A stretch of 64,000 nucleotides of DNA from NCBI RefSeq assembly GCF_900091445.1, contig NZ_LT607733.1:3054501-3118500 (forward strand). Direction: 5' to 3'. Source of the DNA: Micromonospora echinofusca. Its GTDB lineage: Bacteria; Actinomycetota; Actinomycetes; Mycobacteriales; Micromonosporaceae. The position numbers were made by a program, and so were the translations under genes. Within the stretch, counting starts at the first letter, position 1. Each line of letters begins with the position of its first letter. The notes under the pieces are model-generated. The model was not told the origin of the DNA, did no database searches, and saw only the letters and a program-made list of their open reading frames with translations. Below are positions 51,333 through 58,995 of the stretch, in pieces.

Positions 51333-53672
51333 ATGCCCTACCGACCGCCGTTGGTGCCGTACGAGACGTTCGTGGCCGACCCACCCGACCTGCCGGTGCG
51401 GGCCCCCGGCGAGGACGGGGCCGCCGTCGTCGGCCGGGCCGAGGTCGTCGCGACCGACCGGCACGGGGTGACGTTCAAGGCCGCGCTCTCCGACGGCGCG
51501 AGCATGGCGCTTCGCGTCGACGCCGCCGGCGAGGGGGTCATCCGCGTACGCCTGGCCGACGACCCGCAGGCGCGCAGCCGCAGCGCCCGGGCGCTGCCAC
51601 TGGTGCACCCCGGCGCCCACCCCGCCACCGTCACCGTCACCGACGCCCACGTCCGCGTCGACGCCGGCGCCGTGGTCGCCGAGATCCGGCTCGACCCGTG
51701 GCACCTGCGTTTCCTCGGCCCGGACGGGCGGTTGCTGCTCGACCAGGACCGGGGCACCCGCGACATCAGCGGCCGGCGGCGCACCCTGCCGTTCGGCCGT
51801 TCCACCGCCCACGGCGCACCCGTCGCCTGGCACGAGAGCTTCGTCGCCCCCGGCGACGAACGCTTCGTCGGCTTCGGCGAGAAGTTCACCCCGCTGGACA
51901 AGCGGGGGCAGCGGGCGCTGATGTGGAACTTCGACGCCTTCGGCGGCGAGTCCGACCGCTCCCACAAGAACGTGCCGTTCTACCTGTCCGACCGGGGCTA
52001 CGGGGTGCTGGTCGACAGCGGGCTGCCGGTGCAGTTCGACGTCTGCCAGTCCACCCACAGCAGCGTGCAGCTCCTGGTGCCCGACGACCTGCTCGACTAC
52101 TACGTGCTGGCCGGCCCGACCCCGGCCGAGGTGCTGGACCGCTTCGACCGGCTCACCGGCCGGCCGTACCTGCCGCCGAAGTGGGCGTTCGGCGCCTGGG
52201 TCTCCTCCGGCTTCTTCCCCGACTCGCAGGAGCGGGTGCTCGAGCGGGCCCGCCTGCTGCGCGAGCGGGGCATCCCGTGCGACGTGCTGCACCTGGACTG
52301 CTACTGGCAGGTCGCCGGCCGATGGTCGGACCTGCGGTGGGACGACGAGGCGTTCCCCGACCCGACGGCGATGCTGCGCACCCTCGCGGGGCAGGGCTTC
52401 CGGGTCTGCCTGTGGATGAACCCGTACCTCATGACCGACAGCCCGCTCTACGCCGCGGCGGCCGAGGCCGGCTACTTCCTGCGCCACGCCGACGGCAGCC
52501 CGTACGTCGCCGACGTCTGGCACGGCAGCCACCCCGCCAGCGTGATCGTGGACTTCACCAACCCGGCCGCCGTCGAGTGGTTCGCCGGGCTGCTGCGGCC
52601 CCTGCTGGAGCAGGGGGTGGCGGTGTTCAAGACCGACTTCGCCGAGGGTGTGCCCGCCGACGCCGTCGCCCACAACGGCATGACCGGCGTCGAGCTGCAC
52701 AACGTGTACGCGCTGCTGTTCAACGACGTCGTCGCCCGGGTCACCGAGGAGGTCGCCGGGCACCGCACCGTGTGGGCCCGCTCGTCGTACCTGGGCGGGC
52801 AGCGGCACAGCGCCCAGTGGAGCGGCGACGTCAACGCCACCTGGCCGGGGCTGGCCAGCACGCTGCGCGGCGGGCTGTCGCACGGGCTGTCCGGCGTGCC
52901 GTTCTGGAGCCACGACACGGGCGGCTTCCACGGCACCCCGACGCCGCAGCTCTACGCGCGCTGGACCCAGTTCGGCGCGCTGTCGCCACTGGTGCGTCTG
53001 CACGGCACCACCAGCCGCCTGCCGTGGGACTTCCCCGCCGAGACCGAACGCGACGCGGTCGCCGCCCTGCGGCTGCGCTACCGGCTGATGCCGTACCTGT
53101 GGTCGGTGGCGGTGCGCGCGGGCGCCGGCGGGGCGCCGATGATGCGCGCCCTGCTGGTGGACACCCCCGACGACCCGACGGCCTGGGCCACGGACCTGCA
53201 GTACCGCCTCGGCACCGACCTGCTGGTCGCGCCCGTCACGGACCCGTCCGGCCGGCGCGACGTCTACCTGCCGGTCGGCGACGACTGGATCGACGCGGCC
53301 ACCGGCGAGCGGCACCCGGGCGGGCGGCACCTGCGGGTGGACGTACCGGCGCACCGGCTGCCGCTCTACGTCCGCCACGGCGCGCTCGTGCCGGTGGTCG
53401 CGCCGGGCGACACGGTGGGCGACGGGCCGTTCGCCGACGTCACGATCGTGAGCTGGGGCGCCGTCGACGCCCACGCCGTGCTGCACGACGTCGACGGCGA
53501 CACCGTCGTGACGGCCGTACGCGACGGCGGCACCCTGCGGGTGGACACCGACGGGCCGCTACGGGTGACGCGCGTCAGCGTGGCCGGCGCGGCCGCCCCC
53601 GACCGGCTGCTGCTCAACGGGCAGCCGGTGCCCCCGGCGCCGTTCGACGCGTGGCTGCCCGACCCCACCTGA
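51333..53672 (+). CDS. Alpha-xylosidase/alpha-glucosidase, GH31
   Basis: A 779-aa family-31 enzyme, most like alpha-xylosidases (YicI type). N-terminal beta-sandwich (about 35-250), (beta/alpha)8 barrel (about 270-600), then two C-terminal beta domains. Nucleophile D435 in VFKTDFAEG, the KTDFxE form typical of alpha-xylosidases, and acid/base D499 in WSGDVNATW. No signal peptide, hence intracellular. ATG 51333 follows CTGGAGGAGA. It would remove alpha-1,6-xylosyl groups from xyloglucan oligosaccharides. It ends at a strong bidirectional terminator. Confidence 0.93.
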   Translation: MPYRPPLVPYETFVADPPDLPVRAPGEDGAAVVGRAEVVATDRHGVTFKAALSDGASMALRVDAAGEGVIRVRLADDPQARSRSARALPLVHPGAHPATVTVTDAHVRVDAGAVVAEIRLDPWHLRFLGPDGRLLLDQDRGTRDISGRRRTLPFGRSTAHGAPVAWHESFVAPGDERFVGFGEKFTPLDKRGQRALMWNFDAFGGESDRSHKNVPFYLSDRGYGVLVDSGLPVQFDVCQSTHSSVQLLVPDDLLDYYVLAGPTPAEVLDRFDRLTGRPYLPPKWAFGAWVSSGFFPDSQERVLERARLLRERGIPCDVLHLDCYWQVAGRWSDLRWDDEAFPDPTAMLRTLAGQGFRVCLWMNPYLMTDSPLYAAAAEAGYFLRHADGSPYVADVWHGSHPASVIVDFTNPAAVEWFAGLLRPLLEQGVAVFKTDFAEGVPADAVAHNGMTGVELHNVYALLFNDVVARVTEEVAGHRTVWARSSYLGGQRHSAQWSGDVNATWPGLASTLRGGLSHGLSGVPFWSHDTGGFHGTPTPQLYARWTQFGALSPLVRLHGTTSRLPWDFPAETERDAVAALRLRYRLMPYLWSVAVRAGAGGAPMMRALLVDTPDDPTAWATDLQYRLGTDLLVAPVTDPSGRRDVYLPVGDDWIDAATGERHPGGRHLRVDVPAHRLPLYVRHGALVPVVAPGDTVGDGPFADVTIVSWGAVDAHAVLHDVDGDTVVTAVRDGGTLRVDTDGPLRVTRVSVAGAAAPDRLLLNGQPVPPAPFDAWLPDPT

Positions 53673-53678
53673 GGTGCG

Positions 53679-53711
53679 GCGGCGCCCGACCCGCCACGGG
53701 TCGGGCGCCGC
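53679..53711. terminator. Bidirectional terminator hairpin
   Basis: Perfect 14-bp arms GCGGCGCCCGACCC (53679-53692) and GGGTCGGGCGCCGC (53698-53711) with a 5-nt loop (GCCAC), between the converging GH31 and sugar permease genes. Confidence 0.82.
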
Positions 53712-53721
53712 ACGGGACCAC

Positions 53722-54684
53722 TCAGCCCTTCACCGCGCCGGTGATGACGCCCTTGGTGAAGTGCCGCTGCACGAACGGGTAGACGACCACCGCGGGGATC
53801 ACGGTCACCACCACCACCGCCATCTTCACCGCCAGCGTCGGCGGGTACGCGGTGACGCCGGGCAGGCTGACCGCCGCCCCGGACACGTTCGGCGACTGCC
53901 CGGCGAGGATGTAGCTCTGCAACACCCGCTGGATCGGGAACTTGTCGTTGTCGTCGATGTAGAGCACCGCGTTGAAGTAGGCGTTCCAGTAGCCGACCGC
54001 GTAGAAGAGGCCGACGACGGCGATCACCGCCCTGGACAGCGGCAGCACGATGCGCAGCAGGATGTGCAGCTCTCCCGCCCCGTCGATGCGGGCGCTGTCG
54101 AGCAGCTCGCCGGGCACGTTCATGAAGAACGCCCGGATCACCACCAGGTTGAACACGCTGATCGCGCTGGGCAGGATCAGCGACCAGATGCTGTCCTTGA
54201 GCCCGAGCCCGGTGACCACCAGGTAGCTGGGCACCAGGCCGGGGAAGATCAGGAAGGTCAGCAGGAAGAAGAGGAGCAGCCCCCGGTGCCCCACGGACCC
54301 GGGTCGTGACAGTCCGTACGCGGCCAGCACGGTGAGCACCAGGCTCACCGTGGTGCCGAGCACCGTGACGAGGGTGCTGATCCACACCGCCCGGCTGATC
54401 TGGCCGCCGCTGAAGATGGTCACGTACGCCGACGGATCGATCTCGCGGGGCACCATCACCATCCCGCCCGCGGCGTCGATCGTGTCCCGCGAGGCGAGGC
54501 TGGTCACCAGCACCGCCCACAGTGGCACGAGCACGGCCGCGACGAGCAGCGTGAGCACCACGGCCTTGCCCACGGTGCCGGGCACCGTGGGTGGCTCCTC
54601 CCAGGCGGGTCGCCGCGACCGTCGTCGCGGGTGCGGATCCGGGCGCGTCGGCGCCACCGCGGCACCACCGAGTTGCGCGGTCAT
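53722..54684 (-). CDS. Carbohydrate ABC importer permease (MalG/LplC-type)
   Basis: A 320-aa membrane permease with six transmembrane helices. The EAA loop is recognisable as ELLDSARIDGAGELHILLRIVLPLSRAVIAV. The C-terminal end GVITGAVKG is a hallmark of the LplC branch of CUT1 importers. ATG 54684 overlaps the stop of the upstream permease by 4 bp. It forms the channel with the next gene's product. No ATPase gene is included; such importers often share a common MsiK-type ATPase (family knowledge). Confidence 0.92.
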   Translation of the reverse strand: MTAQLGGAAVAPTRPDPHPRRRSRRPAWEEPPTVPGTVGKAVVLTLLVAAVLVPLWAVLVTSLASRDTIDAAGGMVMVPREIDPSAYVTIFSGGQISRAVWISTLVTVLGTTVSLVLTVLAAYGLSRPGSVGHRGLLLFFLLTFLIFPGLVPSYLVVTGLGLKDSIWSLILPSAISVFNLVVIRAFFMNVPGELLDSARIDGAGELHILLRIVLPLSRAVIAVVGLFYAVGYWNAYFNAVLYIDDNDKFPIQRVLQSYILAGQSPNVSGAAVSLPGVTAYPPTLAVKMAVVVVTVIPAVVVYPFVQRHFTKGVITGAVKG

Positions 54685-55691
54685 GGCTTCGCGTACACCC
54701 CCTGCTCGCCGAGCCGGTGCGCCACCTTGTTGGCGGTGAGGATGAGCACCAGCCCGATGACGGCCTTGAACAGCCCGGCGGCGGCGCCGAGGCCCCACTG
54801 CTGGGTGCTGATCGCCTGGTAGTAGACGAACGTGTCCAGTACCTCCGCGGCCTCCCGGCCGACCGCCTCGCGTTGCAGGATGAACTGCTCGAAGCCGACC
54901 GACAGCGCGTCACCCAGGCGCATGATGAGCAGCAGCACGATCACCGGGCGCAGGCCCGGCAGGGTGATGTGCCACAGCCGCCGCCACCGGCCCGCGCCGT
55001 CGGCCGCCGCCGCCTCGTAGAGGTTGGGGTCGATCGCGGCGAGCGCGGCGAGGAAGACGATGGCGCCCCAGCCGATGTCCTTCCACACCGCCTCGGCGGT
55101 GACCAGCACGATGAAGGTGTCCGGGTTGGTCATGACGTCGAACGGCTGCATGCCGGCCTCGCGCATCTCCTGGGCCAGCAGCCCGGCCCCGCCGAGCATC
55201 TGCACGAAGAACGTGACCACGAGCACCCAGCTGAAGAAGTGCGGCAGGTAGACCACGCTCTGCACGAAGCCGCGCAGCCGCGCGGAGACCAGGCTGTTGA
55301 GCAGGATGGCCAGTAGGATCGGCAGCGGGAAGAAGAAGACGAGCTGGAACGCGGTGATGGTCAGGGTGTTGCGCACGGCGTCCCAGAACAGCGGGTCGCC
55401 GAAGAGCGCCTCGAAGTTGCCGAAGCCGATCCACTCGCTGTACCAGAACGCCTCGACGGGGTCGTCGCCGACGAACGGGTTGTAGTCCTGGAAGGCGATG
55501 ACGTTGCCCAGCGTCGGCAGGTAGTGGAAGACCAGCAGCAGCGCCGCCGCCGGCGCCGTCATCGCCAGCAGCGGCCAGTCCCGGCGCAGCCGGTCGCGCA
55601 GGCCGCGCCGGGCCCGCACCGGGGGCGTACGGCCGGCGGGCGGGGCCGGGCCGTCGGCCGCCGGCGCGTCGGTGCTGACCGGGGCGCTCAT
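54681..55691 (-). CDS. Carbohydrate ABC importer permease (MalF/LplB-type)
   Basis: A 336-aa permease, six transmembrane helices; N-terminal RLRRDWPLLAMTAPAAALLLVFHYLPTLGNVIAFQDYNPF is characteristic of LplB-like proteins, and the EAA loop reads NLYEAAAADGAGRWRRLWHITLPGLRP. It starts with ATG overlapping the substrate-binding protein stop by 4 bp; thus SBP, LplB and LplC are one translationally coupled operon read leftward. Confidence 0.93.
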   Translation of the reverse strand: MSAPVSTDAPAADGPAPPAGRTPPVRARRGLRDRLRRDWPLLAMTAPAAALLLVFHYLPTLGNVIAFQDYNPFVGDDPVEAFWYSEWIGFGNFEALFGDPLFWDAVRNTLTITAFQLVFFFPLPILLAILLNSLVSARLRGFVQSVVYLPHFFSWVLVVTFFVQMLGGAGLLAQEMREAGMQPFDVMTNPDTFIVLVTAEAVWKDIGWGAIVFLAALAAIDPNLYEAAAADGAGRWRRLWHITLPGLRPVIVLLLIMRLGDALSVGFEQFILQREAVGREAAEVLDTFVYYQAISTQQWGLGAAAGLFKAVIGLVLILTANKVAHRLGEQGVYAKP

Positions 55692-57355
55692 CGGCCGTTG
55701 TCGGCGAGCGCCTTCTCGTGGAACGCGCGCCCCTCCTCGCCTCCGGCGGCGAGGAACTCCTTGCGGACCTGCGCCAGGTCGCCGACGGGGCGGCGGCCCC
55801 GCAGGATGTCACGGATCTTGTCGTCGGTCGGCTGGATGATCTTCGACCAGTTGGCGGGCAGCTCCAGCTTGATGCCGGCGAACAGGTCCTTCTCCATGAG
55901 GGCGATGTTCTTCTGGTAGTAGCCCAGGTAGTCGCGTACGTAGTCGGGCGTGTCGCCGCTGCGTACCTTGACCGGGACCCGGCCACCGATGTGGGTGTAC
56001 TGCGCGCCCAGCTCCTTGCGGCCCAGCTCGGTGGGGATCGGGCTGCCGTCGGCCGCGCGGGTGAAGTGCTTGCCCTCCACGCCGTACTCGCGCAGCTCGA
56101 ACTCGCGGCTACCGAAGGGCGCGGCGCACCAGTTGAGCACCCGCAGCAGCTCGTCGACGCGCCCGGCGCCCAGGCCCTTCCTGACGAAGGTGTAGAAGAC
56201 CGGCTTCTCGCTGCCCCAGACGACCGGCTGCGCCCCGGCGACGCCGAAGACCGGCAGCGGCTGCATGTCGAAGCTCGGCAGCTGCTTGACCCGCTCGCCC
56301 TGCATGCCCTGCCAGGCGCCGAGGCCGTCCTGGTACATGAGGATCTTGCCGGCCTTGAACAGCTGCTTCTCGTCGGCGCCCTTGCTGGCCACGGTGTCGG
56401 GGTGCACGAGCCCGTCGGCGAACAGCTTGGCGGTGAACTCCAGGGCGGCGGCGAAGGCCGGGTTCTCGAACTTGTGCTCCAGGCCGCCGTCGGGCTTCCT
56501 GCGCCAGGTCTGCTGGCAGCCGAAGAACTGCTGCACCATCTCGAAGACGCTGCCGAAGGCCCACACCCCCTTGGCGGGGTCGGTGGCCTTGCGGCCGAAC
56601 TCGTGCAGTTCCTCGGGGGACGTCGGCGCCGCCAGGCCGGCCGAGGCGAGCAGGTCGGCGCGGTGGAACAGGGCGTACGCGAACGGCCCGTCGGTCGGGA
56701 ACGGCACCGCGTACAGCCGCCCGCCCCAGACCGAGTACTCCCAGGCGCCAGTGGGCAGGGCGGCCAGGTAGGGGTACTTCGCGGCGGCGTCGCCCTTGAG
56801 GTGGTCGGTGAGGTCCTCGAACAGCGCGTTGACCGCGTCGGAGAACCGGGCGACCTTGTCGACCTCCCAGTTGGGCGCGCTGAGCAGGTCCGGCACGTCG
56901 CGGGCGCCGAGCATCGCGTTGAGCTTGTCGGCGTACGTGCTGCCGTCCTGAAGGCTCGGGTGCACCTCGACGCCCAGCCGGGCGTTGACGGCGGCGAGGT
57001 AGGAGTTGCGGCCCACCGTGGGCGGGGCGGGCCCCCACCACGGGCTCATCGTGCGGATCGGCGCGCCACCCCGGCCGGGCTGCTCGGTGACGGCGTCGAC
57101 GAGGGTGCGAGGGTAGCTGAGGTAGCCGTCGGGGATCGGCCCCTGCCCGGGGATGTCGGGCGGGAGCAGTTGGGCCGGCTCGTGGGTGGGCAGCACCGAG
57201 CGGATGGCGTCGGCCTTGGTGGCGCTGCCCCTGCTGCCGGCCTGCTTGCTGCAACCGGCCAGGGTGGCGCCGCCCATCGTCGCGGCGGCGCCGAGGCCCA
57301 GCAGGCGCAGCAGGAACCGGCGGTCGGTGGATGCGCCCGGCGGGGACGGCTTCAC
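55688..57355 (-). CDS. Extracellular sugar-binding lipoprotein (LplA-like)
   Basis: A 555-aa substrate-binding protein of a CUT1 importer. The N-terminus carries a Tat-like twin arginine (TDRRFLLRLLGLGAAATMGGATLAGC) ending in the lipobox LAGC, so it is probably Tat-exported and lipid-anchored to Cys34-35. The body is of the large extracellular solute-binding family 1 type found with LplB/LplC permeases (WGPAPPTVGRNSYLAAVNARLGVEV ... VWAFGSVFEMVQQFFG). GTG start. In this cluster it probably binds xyloglucan-type oligosaccharides (inference). Confidence 0.92.
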   Translation of the reverse strand: MKPSPPGASTDRRFLLRLLGLGAAATMGGATLAGCSKQAGSRGSATKADAIRSVLPTHEPAQLLPPDIPGQGPIPDGYLSYPRTLVDAVTEQPGRGGAPIRTMSPWWGPAPPTVGRNSYLAAVNARLGVEVHPSLQDGSTYADKLNAMLGARDVPDLLSAPNWEVDKVARFSDAVNALFEDLTDHLKGDAAAKYPYLAALPTGAWEYSVWGGRLYAVPFPTDGPFAYALFHRADLLASAGLAAPTSPEELHEFGRKATDPAKGVWAFGSVFEMVQQFFGCQQTWRRKPDGGLEHKFENPAFAAALEFTAKLFADGLVHPDTVASKGADEKQLFKAGKILMYQDGLGAWQGMQGERVKQLPSFDMQPLPVFGVAGAQPVVWGSEKPVFYTFVRKGLGAGRVDELLRVLNWCAAPFGSREFELREYGVEGKHFTRAADGSPIPTELGRKELGAQYTHIGGRVPVKVRSGDTPDYVRDYLGYYQKNIALMEKDLFAGIKLELPANWSKIIQPTDDKIRDILRGRRPVGDLAQVRKEFLAAGGEEGRAFHEKALADNGR

Positions 57356-57403
57356 GGCGCACTCCCTTCGTCTTCGGTGGCGGTATCGCGGACCGCGCGG
57401 TGC

Positions 57404-57441
57404 GGCTAGAATTAGTTGGGGTTCTAGCCGAACAAACTAAT
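57404..57441. promoter_or_regulatory. ROK/XylR-type operator at importer operon promoter
   Basis: ATTAGTT (57411-57417) and AACTAAT (57435-57441) form an inverted pair; the right half reads GAACAAACTAAT, close to the right half of the Bacillus XylR operator as I recall it (AACAAACTAAT). A second inverted repeat GGCTAGAA (57404-57411) / TTCTAGCC (57422-57429) overlaps. It lies 49-86 bp upstream of the SBP start and about 106 bp before the divergent ROK gene. Confidence 0.7.
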
Positions 57442-57546
57442 CGACGGTGATCCGTCCCACAAGACAGCGGCCCCCGCGACGTACGCGATGATGGGGCGCG
57501 CGGCACCACCGGGATCTCGCACCGTCGCCCAGGGAGCGGACAGATC

Positions 57547-58767
57547 GTGATCAGCAGCCACAACGAACCGCGGCCGAGCGACCTCGGCGACGTCCGGACG
57601 GCCAACCGTGCCGTCGTGCTGCGCCACGTCCGCCGGCACGCGCCCTGCTCCCGCGCCGACATCGCGGCGCACACCGGGCTGAACAAGGCCACCGTGTCCA
57701 GCCTGGTCGGTGAGCTGGTCGAGCGGCGACTGCTGCGCGAGACCGGGCTGACCGAGAACCGGGTCGGCCGCCCCGCGACGATGCTCGTCCTCGACGGCGC
57801 CCCGTACGCGGCGCTGGGCATGCAGATCGGCGCCGACGAGCTGGTGGTGCTCGCCACCGACCTGGCCGGCACCCGGCTGCTCACCTGGCGGCGGGCCTTC
57901 GCCGCGCCGTCGTCCTCCCCCGCCGAGACCGTACGCGCGCTGGCGGCCCTGGCCCGACGGGCGATCACCCGACTGACCGGGCAGGGCCGCCGCGTCCTCG
58001 GCCTGAGCGTGGGCGTGCCCGGCCTCGTCGACGCCGACGGCGCCGTGCCCCGGGCCACCGCGCTGGGCTGGCGGGACGTGGCCCTCGCCGCCGACCTGCG
58101 CGCCGCGCTGCGCGAGCCCGACCTCGCCGTCGACGTCGACACCGACGCCAACCTCGCCGCCCTGGCCGAGCACCGCCACGGCGCGTACGCCGGCACGTCC
58201 CACCTCGTGCACCTCACCGGCGGCGCCTCGGTCGGCGCCGGGATCGTCGCCGACGGCCGGCTGCTGCGCGGCGCACGGGGGTTCGCCGGCGAGGTCGGGC
58301 ACCTCACGCTCGACCCGGCCGGCCCCGGCTGCGCGTGCGGACGGCGCGGCTGCCTGGTCGCGTACGCCGGGCTGCCGGCGGTGGTCGGCCGTCTCCTGCC
58401 CGACACCCGGCAGGACGGGCCGGTCACCGACTTCCTGCCCGAGATCCAGCGGATCCAGGCGCTGGCCCGCCAGGACGACCCCACCGTCCTGGCCGGGCTG
58501 GCCGACGTCGGCTGCCACGTCGGGCACGCCGCGTCCGTGCTGGCCAACCTGATCAACCCGCAGGCCGTCGTGGTCGGCGGGCACTTCGCGACCCTGGCCC
58601 CCTGGCTGCTGCCGGCGGCCCGGGCGGAGTTCGCCGCGCGCACCCACGCCCCGGCCGCCGGCGGCTGCCTGCTCGACGCCTCCACCCTGGGCTCATCGGC
58701 CACCGCGCTCGGCGGCGCCACCGCCGCCCTCGCCGTCGTCGAGTCGGGACGACTGCCCGCGGCGTGA
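57547..58767 (+). CDS. ROK-family transcriptional repressor (XylR-like)
   Basis: A 406-aa regulator. The N-terminal winged HTH (about 15-75: VVLRHVRRHAPCSRADIAAHTGLNKATVSSLVGELVERRLL) is joined to a ROK (sugar kinase-like) domain (about 85-400) with LGLSVGVPGLVD and the zinc-binding CACGRRGCL motif of ROK proteins. Key kinase residues may be altered as is normal for repressors. GTG start. It is divergent from the importer operon with an operator in between; it probably releases DNA upon binding an imported sugar. Confidence 0.93.
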   Translation: MISSHNEPRPSDLGDVRTANRAVVLRHVRRHAPCSRADIAAHTGLNKATVSSLVGELVERRLLRETGLTENRVGRPATMLVLDGAPYAALGMQIGADELVVLATDLAGTRLLTWRRAFAAPSSSPAETVRALAALARRAITRLTGQGRRVLGLSVGVPGLVDADGAVPRATALGWRDVALAADLRAALREPDLAVDVDTDANLAALAEHRHGAYAGTSHLVHLTGGASVGAGIVADGRLLRGARGFAGEVGHLTLDPAGPGCACGRRGCLVAYAGLPAVVGRLLPDTRQDGPVTDFLPEIQRIQALARQDDPTVLAGLADVGCHVGHAASVLANLINPQAVVVGGHFATLAPWLLPAARAEFAARTHAPAAGGCLLDASTLGSSATALGGATAALAVVESGRLPAA

Positions 58768-58868
58768 TGCCCGGGCCCACCGGGCCTTGACCGTCACCGG
58801 CCCGGGGTGCCAACCTCGAACCGCCGCCTCGTGGTTCGGGCACCCGGGCGGCATGTCTCGGGCAGTCG

Positions 58869-58957
58869 TCGAAGCGCTTCACCGCTTCCGGGCCGGCGAC
58901 CGCCACCCCCTCACACCGCGATGCCGCTCGCGCCACCGATCGTCGAAGCGCTTCGAC
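58869..58957 (+). promoter_or_regulatory. Two LacI-type operators upstream of GH3 gene
   Basis: A perfect 16-bp palindrome GTCGAAGCGCTTCGAC (58942-58957) lies 39 bp before the GH3 start; a second, TCGAAGCGCTTCA (58869-58881, core GAAGCGCTTC), is 74 bp upstream centre to centre. The central CG of GAAGCGCTTC is the signature of LacI/CcpA-family sites. Paired sites at seven helical turns allow looping. The LacI regulator encoded two genes downstream in the same operon is the natural binder. Confidence 0.85.
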
Positions 58958-58995
58958 ACGGGCGTCGGGCGGACCCACGGAAGGCGACCCGACCC

